NCBI RefSeq assembly: GCF_015319355.1
Contig: NZ_JADILU010000002.1
Coordinates: 124,001 to 188,000 of the forward strand
From: Psychroserpens luteus
GTDB lineage: Bacteria > Bacteroidota > Bacteroidia > Flavobacteriales > Flavobacteriaceae
Length of the DNA: 64,000 nt
Reading direction: 5' to 3'
A model generated the notes under the pieces. It searched no databases. It saw nothing but the letters and a program-made list of their open reading frames with translations, and had not been told where the DNA came from. This document shows positions 17,115-25,529 of this stretch, one piece after another (within the stretch, counting starts at the first letter, position 1; every line of letters begins with the position of its first letter). The translations under genes and the position numbers were made by a program.

Positions 17115-17246
17115 CTTGCAAAGTCGCAGAGACGCAGAGTCTTACTCTTATGGTTTTACTCGGTTGCAATTAACTTATTGTATTTTGTTCATTATATCTT
17201 CACAAGAGTAATCACATCTAACTTTGCGTCTTTGCGCCTTTGCGAG
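17115..17246 (+). repeat. Inverted-repeat element between pabB and tilS
   Basis: Left arm 17115-17141 (CTTGCAAAGTCGCAGAGACG...) and right arm 17220-17246 are inverted copies with about five mismatches in 27. They enclose an AT-rich core of about 80 bases with no coding capacity. The arm sequence (CTTTGCGTCTTTGCGCCTTT) is of a kind seen between genes of many Bacteroidota. A solo right arm lies at 27230-27254. Confidence 0.75.
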
Positions 17247-17269
17247 AAAACCAAAATAATCTACCTTTA
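17239..17269 (+). promoter_or_regulatory. Promoter of tilS, -33 box within the repeat
   Basis: TTTG (17239-17242) lies in the right arm of the inverted-repeat element. After exactly 19 bases comes TACCTTTA (17262-17269), 7 of 8 matches to TAnnTTTG. This is the expected geometry of a Bacteroidota promoter. Transcription would begin close to the GTG at 17274. Confidence 0.5.
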
Positions 17270-17273
17270 CAGA

Positions 17274-18608
17274 GTGCAAAAAACATTCAACAACCATATC
17301 ATCAAAAATCTACCTTTCCTAAAAGAAAGCAAACTTCTAATCGCTATTTCTGGAGGATTAGATAGTGTCATATTAACGCATTTATGCCACGAATTAAAGT
17401 TAGATATATCATTAGCACATTGCAATTTCAATTTACGCGGAAACGAAAGTGATGGAGATGAAGCCTTTGTTCTTGATTTAGCAGAAAATTTAGATTTAGA
17501 AATATTTACTGAAAGTTTTTCTACGGAAGAATTCGCCAAAGCAAGCAAGCTCTCAACTCAAATGGCAGCTAGAGAACTACGTTACAATTGGTTTTTTGAT
17601 TTAGCTGAAATTTTAAAATTCGATTATATACTGACAGCTCATCATGCGGATGATAATCTAGAAACATTTTTAATCAATCTCACAAGAGGAACCGGATTAA
17701 GCGGATTAACAGGGATCCCTGAAGTTAATGATAAGATTGTAAGACCTTTATTGCCATTTTCTAGAGAAGCGTTAGAAACTTACGCCAAAGCAAACCATTT
17801 AAAATGGAGAGAAGATAGTAGCAACGCTTCAGATAAGTATTTGAGGAATAAATTACGTCATCATGTGATTCCGGTTTTGAAGGAAACCAATTCAAATTTG
17901 CTTCAAAATTTTAAGACAACGTTAGAAAATCTCAATGATACAGCAGATATTGTTGAAGAAAGTTTGAACGCAGTCACCAAAAGAGCAATTGACGAAATAG
18001 ATGAAGAACAAATAAAATTTAAAATTTCCGAATTTAAAAAGGTAAAGAATCCTAAAGCTTATCTTTTTGGGGTTTTTCATGAGTACGGATTTACAGAATG
18101 GAATGATATTTTGAATTTATTAGATGCACAATCTGGAAAGCAAGTCTTATCAAAAACACATAAATTAATAAAAGATAGAGAGCATTTAATTTTGATAGAT
18201 TTTAGTCAGTCAGACGAGTGTCAATCAGAGTATAGCGAAGAATCTCTAATCATAAATGCTACCGATAAAAAAGTTAAAAGACCAGCAGGAGTCTTATTCT
18301 TCGATGAAGCTGATGCTGTTTTCGGGAAACGAAGTAATGTGATTTTTGTAGATAAAGATGTATTGAAATTCCCTTTAGAAATTCGCAAATGGAAAGAAGG
18401 TGATGTCTTTTATCCATTAGGAATGAAAGGGAAAAAGAAACTGAGTAAATATTTCAAAGACGAGAAGTTGTCATTAGTAGACAAAGAAAATGTGTGGTTG
18501 CTCATTTCCGAAGAAAAAATTGTTTGGGTAATTGGAAAACGAGCAGATGAACGTTTTAAAGTGAATGAGAGCACAAGTAATATTTTGAAAATAGAATTTA
18601 GCTCATGA
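17274..18608 (+). CDS. tilS: tRNA(Ile)-lysidine synthetase
   Basis: Makes lysidine at the wobble C34 of tRNA-Ile(CAU), so that it reads AUA. The PP-loop ATPase motif is SGGLDS in LLIAISGGLDSVILTHLC. A helical middle and the C-terminal TilS domain (WKEGDVFYPLGMKGKKKLSK) follow. I place the start at GTG 17274, giving 444 aa, as usual for the family. The frame stays open upstream to 17040, but that part is only pabB 3' end and repeat read in another frame. An essential gene in most bacteria. Confidence 0.9.
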   Translation: MQKTFNNHIIKNLPFLKESKLLIAISGGLDSVILTHLCHELKLDISLAHCNFNLRGNESDGDEAFVLDLAENLDLEIFTESFSTEEFAKASKLSTQMAARELRYNWFFDLAEILKFDYILTAHHADDNLETFLINLTRGTGLSGLTGIPEVNDKIVRPLLPFSREALETYAKANHLKWREDSSNASDKYLRNKLRHHVIPVLKETNSNLLQNFKTTLENLNDTADIVEESLNAVTKRAIDEIDEEQIKFKISEFKKVKNPKAYLFGVFHEYGFTEWNDILNLLDAQSGKQVLSKTHKLIKDREHLILIDFSQSDECQSEYSEESLIINATDKKVKRPAGVLFFDEADAVFGKRSNVIFVDKDVLKFPLEIRKWKEGDVFYPLGMKGKKKLSKYFKDEKLSLVDKENVWLLISEEKIVWVIGKRADERFKVNESTSNILKIEFSS

Positions 18609-18644
18609 TTTTTAAATCGACTCCAAAAGGAGCATGATTATCTA

Positions 18645-19295
18645 TCACTGTATATTAAAAATTTTATTTTTAATAGCATAAAGGACCAAACCTGTCCTAT
18701 TTCTAATGTTTAGTTTTTCAAATAAATCATTTCTATAGCCATCAATAGTTTTTGGGCTTCTATACATGCGATTTGCTATTTCCTTATATGTTAACTCTGA
18801 GCAAGCATATCGAATAAACTCTTCCTCTTGTTTTTTTAATTGAATGTTTTCTTGTTTTTCATCTTCATTAATAATAGAGTTAATAATTATGTTGGTGATT
18901 TTTTCGTTGTAGTAACTTCCGTTTTGAATTACTCGTTTTAATGTATTCTCAAATATTGGAATGTCTGCACCTTTCAATACATAACCTTTTGCTCCAGCCT
19001 TGAGCATTTTAATAATAGAATCATTGTTTTCTATAGCAGTTAAGGCAATAACTTTAATATCTGGATACATTTCTTTAACGTATAAAGTCGTTTCAATACC
19101 ATTCATGTGAGGCATGGAAATATCCATTAAAATGAGACGTGGTTTTGCCTTTTCAAGTTTTAACTTTTCAATTAATTCTTTACCACTGTTACAAATATAT
19201 TGTGTTTTAAAATCTCTAAAAGAGTTGACCAAACTACCAATAGCCTGAGAAACTAGAGTGTGATCATCAACTATAACTACAGAATGTGTTTTCAT
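18645..19295 (-). CDS. NarL/LuxR-type response regulator, orphan
   Basis: A 216-aa regulator. The receiver domain (residues 4-120) has VIVDDH, the phospho-acceptor in LILMDISMPHMNG and a KGADIP switch region. The C-terminal LuxR helix-turn-helix is LTYKEIANRMYRSPKTIDGY followed by LFEKLNIRNRTGLVLYAIKN. No kinase gene is adjacent. HPK7-type kinases pair with this class; one without a partner lies at 49537-50355, but a link is only a guess. Confidence 0.92.
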   Translation of the reverse strand: MKTHSVVIVDDHTLVSQAIGSLVNSFRDFKTQYICNSGKELIEKLKLEKAKPRLILMDISMPHMNGIETTLYVKEMYPDIKVIALTAIENNDSIIKMLKAGAKGYVLKGADIPIFENTLKRVIQNGSYYNEKITNIIINSIINEDEKQENIQLKKQEEEFIRYACSELTYKEIANRMYRSPKTIDGYRNDLFEKLNIRNRTGLVLYAIKNKIFNIQ

Positions 19296-19484
19296 AATAC
19301 TAAGATTTATATCAATAATGTCTTAGCTATGTAATTACATAAATAGGGTTTTAATGCTTTTTTTGGGGGAAAAAGATGTGGGGAAAAACAATGATTTAAT
19401 CTTTTGACTATCAGTGTTTTATTTTTTTCAAAGATAAAATTTTATTTCAAATTTACCTAATCTATATATCACAAAATCAATAAC

Positions 19485-20183
19485 ATGAAAGACATACTTG
19501 AAATAGCATCTATGGAAATTGGTGTTAAAGAGAAAAAGGGAAAAGGGAATAACCCACGAATTATACAGTATGCTAAGGATACGGGTTTTGATAATTACAA
19601 ATCTGATGATTCTCATTGGTGTAGTTTATTTATGAATTGGTGTGCACATGAAGCAGGATTAGAACGGTCTTATAGTTTGGGAGCGAGATCTTGGTTGCGT
19701 GTTGGTATGCCCATAACAAATCCGGAGTTGGGAGATGTTGTTGTTTTTTGGAGAGTAAGTCCAGAATCTTGGCAAGGACACGTAGGTCTTTTTAATGGGT
19801 ATTCGAGAGATGGTAGAATTTATTGTTTGGGAGGAAATCAAGGAGATCAAGTTTCAAGTACTGGGAAATCTCAAGATCGAATTTTAGGTTATAGAAGATT
19901 GCGACTAGTTGAAGATGTTCACTTTCCGAGGAAAATATTAAAGAAGGGGAGTAAAGGCGTAGAAGTAAAATTACTTCAAGATTCTTTAAAAAAACTTGGC
20001 TTTGAGGTTGGAACCACAGATGGAGATTTTGGTCAAAGAACAGAAAAAGAACTCATACAATTTCAACTTACAAACCAAAACTTAACAGCTAATGGCGTTT
20101 TTGATAAAGCCACTAGAGAATATATGGAAATTGTATTGTCTGGTTTGATATCTGTGAAGTCATTAGTGGATAAAGTGTTTTAG
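19485..20183 (+). CDS. Leaderless NlpC/P60-CHAP-like peptidoglycan hydrolase with PG-binding domain
   Basis: A 232-aa protein with no signal peptide. The N-terminal domain (residues 5-140) resembles the TIGR02594 group of cysteine peptidases: a Cys in HWCSLFMNWC, a His in WQGHVGLFNGY, and a polar residue in GGNQGDQVS form the likely triad. Residues 150-215 are a peptidoglycan-binding (PG_binding_1) fold: LKKGSKGVEVKLLQDSLKKL, then DGDFGQRTEKELIQFQ. This is the architecture of phage endolysins and of secretion-system effectors. It begins a run of six plus-strand accessory genes. Confidence 0.85.
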   Translation: MKDILEIASMEIGVKEKKGKGNNPRIIQYAKDTGFDNYKSDDSHWCSLFMNWCAHEAGLERSYSLGARSWLRVGMPITNPELGDVVVFWRVSPESWQGHVGLFNGYSRDGRIYCLGGNQGDQVSSTGKSQDRILGYRRLRLVEDVHFPRKILKKGSKGVEVKLLQDSLKKLGFEVGTTDGDFGQRTEKELIQFQLTNQNLTANGVFDKATREYMEIVLSGLISVKSLVDKVF

Positions 20184-20218
20184 AAATTAAAATAATATTA
20201 ATCTTAAAAATTATAATC

Positions 20219-21688
20219 ATGCCAGAAGAAAAAAAAGATGTCTATGTCATATTTGATGAATTAAAGAAAAGAATGTTAGGTGTTAGCGATAAAAACCCTA
20301 ACGGAATGGATGGTTTTTTAGTCTCTTTCTTGCCAACAGGACAACCTGTTAATTGTTTGGATTTTAGAACTCCATGGAAGCCAAATATGACTTCTCCAAA
20401 CACAGTGCAACCACCTACATTGCCAGGAGAAGATCCTGCTATTCCTGACACTTCTGATATTGCAAAACGGTATGAAAATTTGGCTAATACTTGTACATTG
20501 GTGGATAGTAAAATTCGTGTTAATGAAAATTATCAAGCTATAGAGAATAGCTCTACCATTAGCCAATCCTGGGAGCTCATTATAAATGCAGCTAATGTGA
20601 TGCCAATGGATCCAGCTCAAGAAGCATTTCAAAAAAAACAATTTGAGAAATATTTTCCAAAATTAAGAAAAACGAAAAAAGATGATGATGGAGAAGATGT
20701 TGAAGTAGATACTAAAGAGTATAAAGCATATAATGAATATGAAGAAAAGTATAGCGACGCACTTCAAGATTATGCTACAGATTATATGATTGCCATGAGT
20801 AATCGTCAAACAGCACAATTATGGGGAATTATGGGGAAAAAACCTCTAAGAAAAGTAGATCGTGCTTGGGATGAATGGATTTCTTTAGGCTCAAAAGCCA
20901 TGATTGAACAGGCAATAGATAATTTGGCTGCAATGGGAACAGACGCTTCGGCACATATGATTGCTTCTGCGAAGAAAAAATTTGAAGCATATAGTATCGC
21001 TACTCAAGGTGTTATTCCGGTAACTAGTAAATATGTTGAATTATTTCCAAGTAATTGGTGCGAGGACGATGCTACTGGGTTTTCAGAATATGAGTATGAA
21101 TGGGGGAAAAATGAATTCTCAACATCAACAAAAACGTCTAGTTTTAAGGCAGGTGGAGGAGCCTCATTTGGTTTTTGGAGTGCTAAAGCAAATGTGTCTG
21201 TTGATAAAAGCGAAAAACATGAAGATAGAAGTGTTGATTCGATGTCCATTTATATTAAATATGGAACAGTGAGTATTAACCGTCCATGGTTGGACACACT
21301 ATTGTTTGATTTAAGCAATTGGTTTCTTGTTGGTGATGGTGAAATTGGTCAGATTTCTACTGGTAAAATGGATCAAGTATTTCCTGAAACAAAAGGAGCA
21401 GATACTTGGTTGCCAATTATACCCAAAAAACTAATTATAATTAAAGAACTTAGAATTAAATCTAAACAATTTGTGTCACACTATGAAGCTTTAAAAAAGG
21501 ATGTTGGTGTAGGAGGATCAGTTGGTTTTGGACCTTTTAAGTTAAGCAGCAATTACAGTAATAGTAAAAGTTCTAGTACATATGAAGCAGAGACAGAAGG
21601 AAGCTCATTGGTAGTAAAAGGAACCCAAATTATAGGGTGGATAAGTAATTTAGTACAGCTAAGTCCTAAAATAGATGCTCCAAAATAA
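20219..21688 (+). CDS. Unrecognised 489-aa protein, shares C-terminal domain with next gene
   Basis: No signal peptide or membrane helix. Residues 1-90 are Pro-rich and extended. Residues 150-290 are helical and charged (a KTKKDDDGEDVEVDTKEYKA tract). From about residue 300 the chain is Gly/Ser/aromatic-rich and beta-like (SFKAGGGASFGFWSAKANVS). The last 150 residues carry VSINRPWLDTLLFDLSNWF, a Gly-rich GVGGSVGFGPFKLSSNY and GTQIIGWISNLVQLSP near the end. The neighbouring 423-aa protein has matching VNIRRKWFNEV...NINRSWYIPG, SFGPFDIN and GIQIIGWML. I do not recognise the family. Confidence 0.75.
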   Translation: MPEEKKDVYVIFDELKKRMLGVSDKNPNGMDGFLVSFLPTGQPVNCLDFRTPWKPNMTSPNTVQPPTLPGEDPAIPDTSDIAKRYENLANTCTLVDSKIRVNENYQAIENSSTISQSWELIINAANVMPMDPAQEAFQKKQFEKYFPKLRKTKKDDDGEDVEVDTKEYKAYNEYEEKYSDALQDYATDYMIAMSNRQTAQLWGIMGKKPLRKVDRAWDEWISLGSKAMIEQAIDNLAAMGTDASAHMIASAKKKFEAYSIATQGVIPVTSKYVELFPSNWCEDDATGFSEYEYEWGKNEFSTSTKTSSFKAGGGASFGFWSAKANVSVDKSEKHEDRSVDSMSIYIKYGTVSINRPWLDTLLFDLSNWFLVGDGEIGQISTGKMDQVFPETKGADTWLPIIPKKLIIIKELRIKSKQFVSHYEALKKDVGVGGSVGFGPFKLSSNYSNSKSSSTYEAETEGSSLVVKGTQIIGWISNLVQLSPKIDAPK

Positions 21689-21764
21689 TTTCAATCTTTC
21701 TTTTTAGAATTTAACCTATCTATGTTTTTAAAAACATTTTAATAAACTTAAACAAACAGTATAA

Positions 21765-23036
21765 ATGGGAATTACATTAGAATCAATATATAAGCCAGTT
21801 AATGACTTTTTTCTCAATACGTTTAAAAGCGATGAAGGTGCACCAGTAGAGTTTAGATTACAACAGTTTGGTACTGTAATTAGCGAAGAGGATTTTGAAG
21901 GTTTAAGCAATGAAGAAATGTCTTCAGATTTGGTAAATGAGATTCCATATGTAGAGGATAATGGATTGAATGTTGGATTTCTATCAAATAATATTGACAG
22001 TGTTTATGAACTAATATTGGGTGCTCAGCCTTTTGTTGATGAAAGTTTGAGTCATGATGAGAAAGAAGTCATTCATAATAATGTTATGAGAACTTTAGCG
22101 CAAGTTGGTCGAGATTTAGAATCTTTTAGTTTGGTAAGAGGTAATGGTATTACAGATTTTTTTAGACTGACTAATTTATCGCCTTCAAATTGGTTTGAAA
22201 GTGACAGTAAAGTTTGGGAAAAACGTGAGTTTGAAATAAAAGAACCAAAATCTATAGTAGAATCAGAAAAATCAAATACAAATCAAAAGATCCTTAAGGT
22301 TAGAATGACAGATGCCCAACTTATTAATGTTTTGCCTATGCTAGAAGATTCTAAGAAGGTAAAACCATTGGAGTTAAAAATGCAAGTACTTAAAATGCAA
22401 CCTGCATTTATTGCTAATCCAATAATGATAAATAAAGTTCATACGTCAAAACCAATTAGAAGAATTAGAGATCATCGTAAAGTTCAAAAACCAGTTCTTG
22501 CTAGAAGAGTAAATATGACATTAAAACCGACTCATAAAAAGATTTCTAATGTTAAAAGAACAGCAGTTGGTTTAAAATTTTCTCAAGCATTTCATGGATT
22601 GAGATTAAATGAAAAGATTTTAGTTAAAGATTTTATTAAAAAGGAATCACCCTCAAAAGCTATAAAAACTAATGATATAAATATAAGTTTTGAATTTTGT
22701 GTAGTTAATATTAGAAGAAAGTGGTTTAATGAAGTGATATGCAATATTAATAGATCATGGTATATTCCTGGGATACCTAAAGGTGCATTAAGTAATCCGA
22801 AAATTGGAGGATTATCGCATTTGCCAGTAGCTTTTCTTGCAGTAAAAAACCTCAATATTACTGCTAATTGGGATAATCTTGATAAAAAAGAGTTAGAAAA
22901 TGTAGTGAGTTTTGGGCCATTTGATATTAATAATCAAAATATAAAAGAAAAAGGAAGTCTCTCTCATGATGGAATTCAAATTATAGGATGGATGCTACAA
23001 AAATTACCAGAATTGCCACCACATGGTAAGAACTAA
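21765..23036 (+). CDS. Unrecognised 423-aa protein, second bearer of the shared C-terminal domain
   Basis: No signal peptide. The N-terminal 150 residues are acidic and helical. Residues 150-260 form a basic, low-conservation linker rich in Lys/Arg/Pro. The C-terminal 155 residues match the preceding gene in order: ISFEFCVVNIRRKWFNEVIC, NRSWYIPG, an SFGPFDINNQN stretch and GIQIIGWMLQKLPELPP. The pattern suggests two proteins that carry one targeting or assembly domain with different N-terminal parts. Gene spacing is 76 bases upstream and 55 downstream, all on the plus strand. Confidence 0.75.
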   Translation: MGITLESIYKPVNDFFLNTFKSDEGAPVEFRLQQFGTVISEEDFEGLSNEEMSSDLVNEIPYVEDNGLNVGFLSNNIDSVYELILGAQPFVDESLSHDEKEVIHNNVMRTLAQVGRDLESFSLVRGNGITDFFRLTNLSPSNWFESDSKVWEKREFEIKEPKSIVESEKSNTNQKILKVRMTDAQLINVLPMLEDSKKVKPLELKMQVLKMQPAFIANPIMINKVHTSKPIRRIRDHRKVQKPVLARRVNMTLKPTHKKISNVKRTAVGLKFSQAFHGLRLNEKILVKDFIKKESPSKAIKTNDINISFEFCVVNIRRKWFNEVICNINRSWYIPGIPKGALSNPKIGGLSHLPVAFLAVKNLNITANWDNLDKKELENVVSFGPFDINNQNIKEKGSLSHDGIQIIGWMLQKLPELPPHGKN

Positions 23037-23091
23037 ATTAATGTCAGTTTAAAAGTTGAATATAAAGTCTAAGTATTAATAAATACAAATT

Positions 23092-23367
23092 ATGGAAAAT
23101 CATAAATCTTTCAATGAAGTTGAAGAATCAATTAAAAATGAATTATCAAAACTTCAAAGACCAAGAATAGAAGCGCTAAAATTGATTATGGAAAATGTTC
23201 CAGAAAAATTTGTACAAAAACTACATGATAATTACTTGGGAGAATCACCTACAAGAGCTGTGCTTTCTGCTCAATTTCATGCAACTTTAGATAGTGCGGA
23301 AAAAGAAGAGTTACTTAGCATATTATCGAAAAAGATCATCGATTATGAAAACAATACAAGTACTTAA
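23092..23367 (+). CDS. Small helical hypothetical protein (91 aa)
   Basis: A charged, all-helical protein beginning MENHKSFNEVEESIKNELSK, with a second half (FHATLDSAEKEELLSILSKK). It has no signal or membrane segment. It sits between the shared-domain protein and the L,D-transpeptidase-like protein. Size and place would suit an adaptor, chaperone or immunity protein, but no sequence feature proves any of these. Confidence 0.65.
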   Translation: MENHKSFNEVEESIKNELSKLQRPRIEALKLIMENVPEKFVQKLHDNYLGESPTRAVLSAQFHATLDSAEKEELLSILSKKIIDYENNTST

Positions 23368-23445
23368 AGGATTCCCTAAATCCCAATATAGATTGGATAT
23401 AACCTGAATTTATCATTAGTATTTAATTAATCATTAACAATAATT

Positions 23446-24663
23446 ATGAAAATAAATGACTTTATGTTGTGCACCTTTGATGGTGACACTGAGAATCCGA
23501 AAACTAATTATGTCGCAAAAATATTAGATATAGATCATATCAATGGCACTTTTGACTGTGAAATTACTGATACTAAACAACAGATGAGATTTCAGTATAA
23601 TCTCTCCGGAATCTGGCCTGGAACCGATCTTGCAGATGGCATAAATTATAACATCGACACACATGATATTTATTCACCTAACCAAAGTTCTCCAGATGTT
23701 GATCAGATGGCTGTAGTTACATTTCCAGATAATGCTCAGTATTTATGTTATGTTGAAAGCATTGGCAATGCCACTAATGTTCAATTTTATCATCATCCAT
23801 ATTCAAGAATAAGCATATCTCATGAGAGTGTTATTACTTTTTCTGATTGGGATCAATATCCTCTTGGAAACAAAATCAGTTCAATTGAAGCGTGTATTTT
23901 AACTGATGCTGCTTCAACTGCTACAGAATCTAACGACGAAACTGCTAGACTGTTTAATCTATTTGATTTAGAAGGAGAAATAGCTTTTGAAGCTTTTAGA
24001 ATTGCCTACTTAGGTTACACGAAAATTGATAATGGTTGCGCTTCTAATGCGCATTGGGTAGATCACAAGAACAGAACAAAGCAAATCACATATGATAAAA
24101 ACACAGGGTATTTGATAATAATTGATTTTTCTAAACCCTCAAATCAAAGACGTATGGTCGTATTGAATATGTTGAATGGTACTAAACGAAGCCATTTATA
24201 TGTATCACATGGCGTAGGTTCTGAAAATGAAGATAAAGAAAAGCGAAAAGCTCGAAATTTTTCAAATACAACGGGATCAAATAAGTCAAGCCTTGGTTTT
24301 TTTGTTACAGCTAGGGCATATGCAAGAGATAAAGTGAAAAACGGTAACATCGAAAAACGGGTATGGTTAATACTTCACGGACTTGAAGAGGGCATAAATG
24401 ATATGGCATATAGTAGATTTATAAAGATGCATACTGCAAATTATGTTAACGAACAGTCAGGAAACGTCGGGAGAAGTCATGGCTGTCCAGCTATTTCTGA
24501 TGATGAAAACGAAGTAGTCGATGGAAAACTAAAAAACAAATTGTTTGAAGATATCAAGAATGGAAATTTGCTATTTGCCTATACTGTTAAGGAGCATGCA
24601 ACCGATGATTTAGACCATAACTACTTTGAAAATTCATCGTTATTAAAGTGTTTGGAACAATAA
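23446..24663 (+). CDS. Leaderless YkuD_2-like L,D-transpeptidase-type enzyme
   Basis: A 405-aa protein. The C-terminal 220 residues carry the murein L,D-transpeptidase-like motif: an upstream His (ILHGLEEGINDMAY) and the catalytic Cys in GRSHGCPAIS, followed by LLFAYT. This fits the YkuD_2 (PF13645-like) group. Residues 1-130 hold two short beta-rich repeats that resemble SH3/Tudor modules (MKINDFMLCTFDGDTE and DQMAVVTFPDNAQYLCYVES). The family is normally exported with a signal peptide or lipobox; none is present here. It would act on peptidoglycan stem peptides if it reaches the periplasm. Confidence 0.82.
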   Translation: MKINDFMLCTFDGDTENPKTNYVAKILDIDHINGTFDCEITDTKQQMRFQYNLSGIWPGTDLADGINYNIDTHDIYSPNQSSPDVDQMAVVTFPDNAQYLCYVESIGNATNVQFYHHPYSRISISHESVITFSDWDQYPLGNKISSIEACILTDAASTATESNDETARLFNLFDLEGEIAFEAFRIAYLGYTKIDNGCASNAHWVDHKNRTKQITYDKNTGYLIIIDFSKPSNQRRMVVLNMLNGTKRSHLYVSHGVGSENEDKEKRKARNFSNTTGSNKSSLGFFVTARAYARDKVKNGNIEKRVWLILHGLEEGINDMAYSRFIKMHTANYVNEQSGNVGRSHGCPAISDDENEVVDGKLKNKLFEDIKNGNLLFAYTVKEHATDDLDHNYFENSSLLKCLEQ

Positions 24664-24748
24664 AAATTTCTCTACTGGAGCAGATATAAAAAATTGGCTT
24701 CTAGATATAAAAGTAAGTTTATATGAAACTCTAAAACCTGATTAAAAT

Positions 24749-25390
24749 ATGTCAATTAACACAGATCATAAAAAAAAAGGAAGTAAGTTAAACTGGATTA
24801 TCGGGATTTTTATTTCAGTTTTAGCTGCTGGTGGAGGCATATCTGCACTTTTGGAGTACAATGATTCTATTATAAAAAAGGATAATAAAGACTTTGAAAA
24901 AGAAATGGTTGCATGGGAGAATTTTTCACCTGAGTCGCTATCTCTAGGAGTTCAGTCTGATATTTTGCTTACCAATGCTCCATTTGATTTAGATAAGGGT
25001 TCTATGACAAATGGCGCTGAGAATCAATATTCAGATTTAGTTTTTGGATGTTGGCCTCAAGGTAAAGAGTTTTTAAGAGCTCCAAAAGGAGTGACATGGT
25101 CAGATCAAGGTGTTATGAATTTTGAAAACATCAAGTATAGAAAAATCAGAGATGCAAAATTTGGTTCTTCAAAATATCTAAAATTTGATCATTATTTCCT
25201 TTTTATTGATGACAAAAGTAATGTCCCTAGAAAAAATCATGTTTATTTTGTTAAAACAAATGATGGAAACATAGCCAAAATTCAAATTGTTGATTACATT
25301 TCTGGCGGTGACCCAAGACGTTGTCGAAAAATAAAAATTAAGTACGAAGTATTTCCTATTGTTAAAGATCCTCCAAAGCCAAAAAGGTGA
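24749..25390 (+). CDS. Single-pass membrane protein with HmuY-like C-terminal domain
   Basis: A 213-aa protein. A basic stretch is followed by one membrane helix (residues 14-35, LNWIIGIFISVLAAGGGISA). The rest is a soluble domain. The segment HVYFVKTNDGNIAKIQIVDY near the C-terminus resembles the strands of HmuY-like beta proteins (YxVKTxDGxYAKLxF), which in some Bacteroidota bind haem. Haem ligands cannot be assigned. It ends the first accessory block and is followed by a hairpin terminator. Confidence 0.65.
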   Translation: MSINTDHKKKGSKLNWIIGIFISVLAAGGGISALLEYNDSIIKKDNKDFEKEMVAWENFSPESLSLGVQSDILLTNAPFDLDKGSMTNGAENQYSDLVFGCWPQGKEFLRAPKGVTWSDQGVMNFENIKYRKIRDAKFGSSKYLKFDHYFLFIDDKSNVPRKNHVYFVKTNDGNIAKIQIVDYISGGDPRRCRKIKIKYEVFPIVKDPPKPKR

Positions 25391-25467
25391 AATTGACAAC
25401 TAGTAATAGTCTTTATTATTATAGATAAAATCTTTAAAATATTTTACTACATATTCAATCCTAATAG

Positions 25468-25490
25468 CGAGATTTATTCTCGTTTTTTTT
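25468..25490 (+). terminator. Terminator closing the first accessory block
   Basis: CGAGA (25468-25472) pairs with TCTCG (25478-25482), followed by eight T. Confidence 0.7.
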
Positions 25491-25529
25491 ATTTTAAAAT
25501 GTTAGTTTTACAAAACAATTATCCATTAC

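Noticed and set aside
17040-17273. An upstream extension of tilS by 78 codons
   Set aside because: It reads the 3' end of pabB and the inverted-repeat element in another frame; from GTG 17274 the protein has the normal TilS length.
19485-25390. A prophage
   Set aside because: Only an endolysin-like protein was found; there is no capsid, tail, portal, terminase, integrase or repressor, and no attachment-site repeat was seen.
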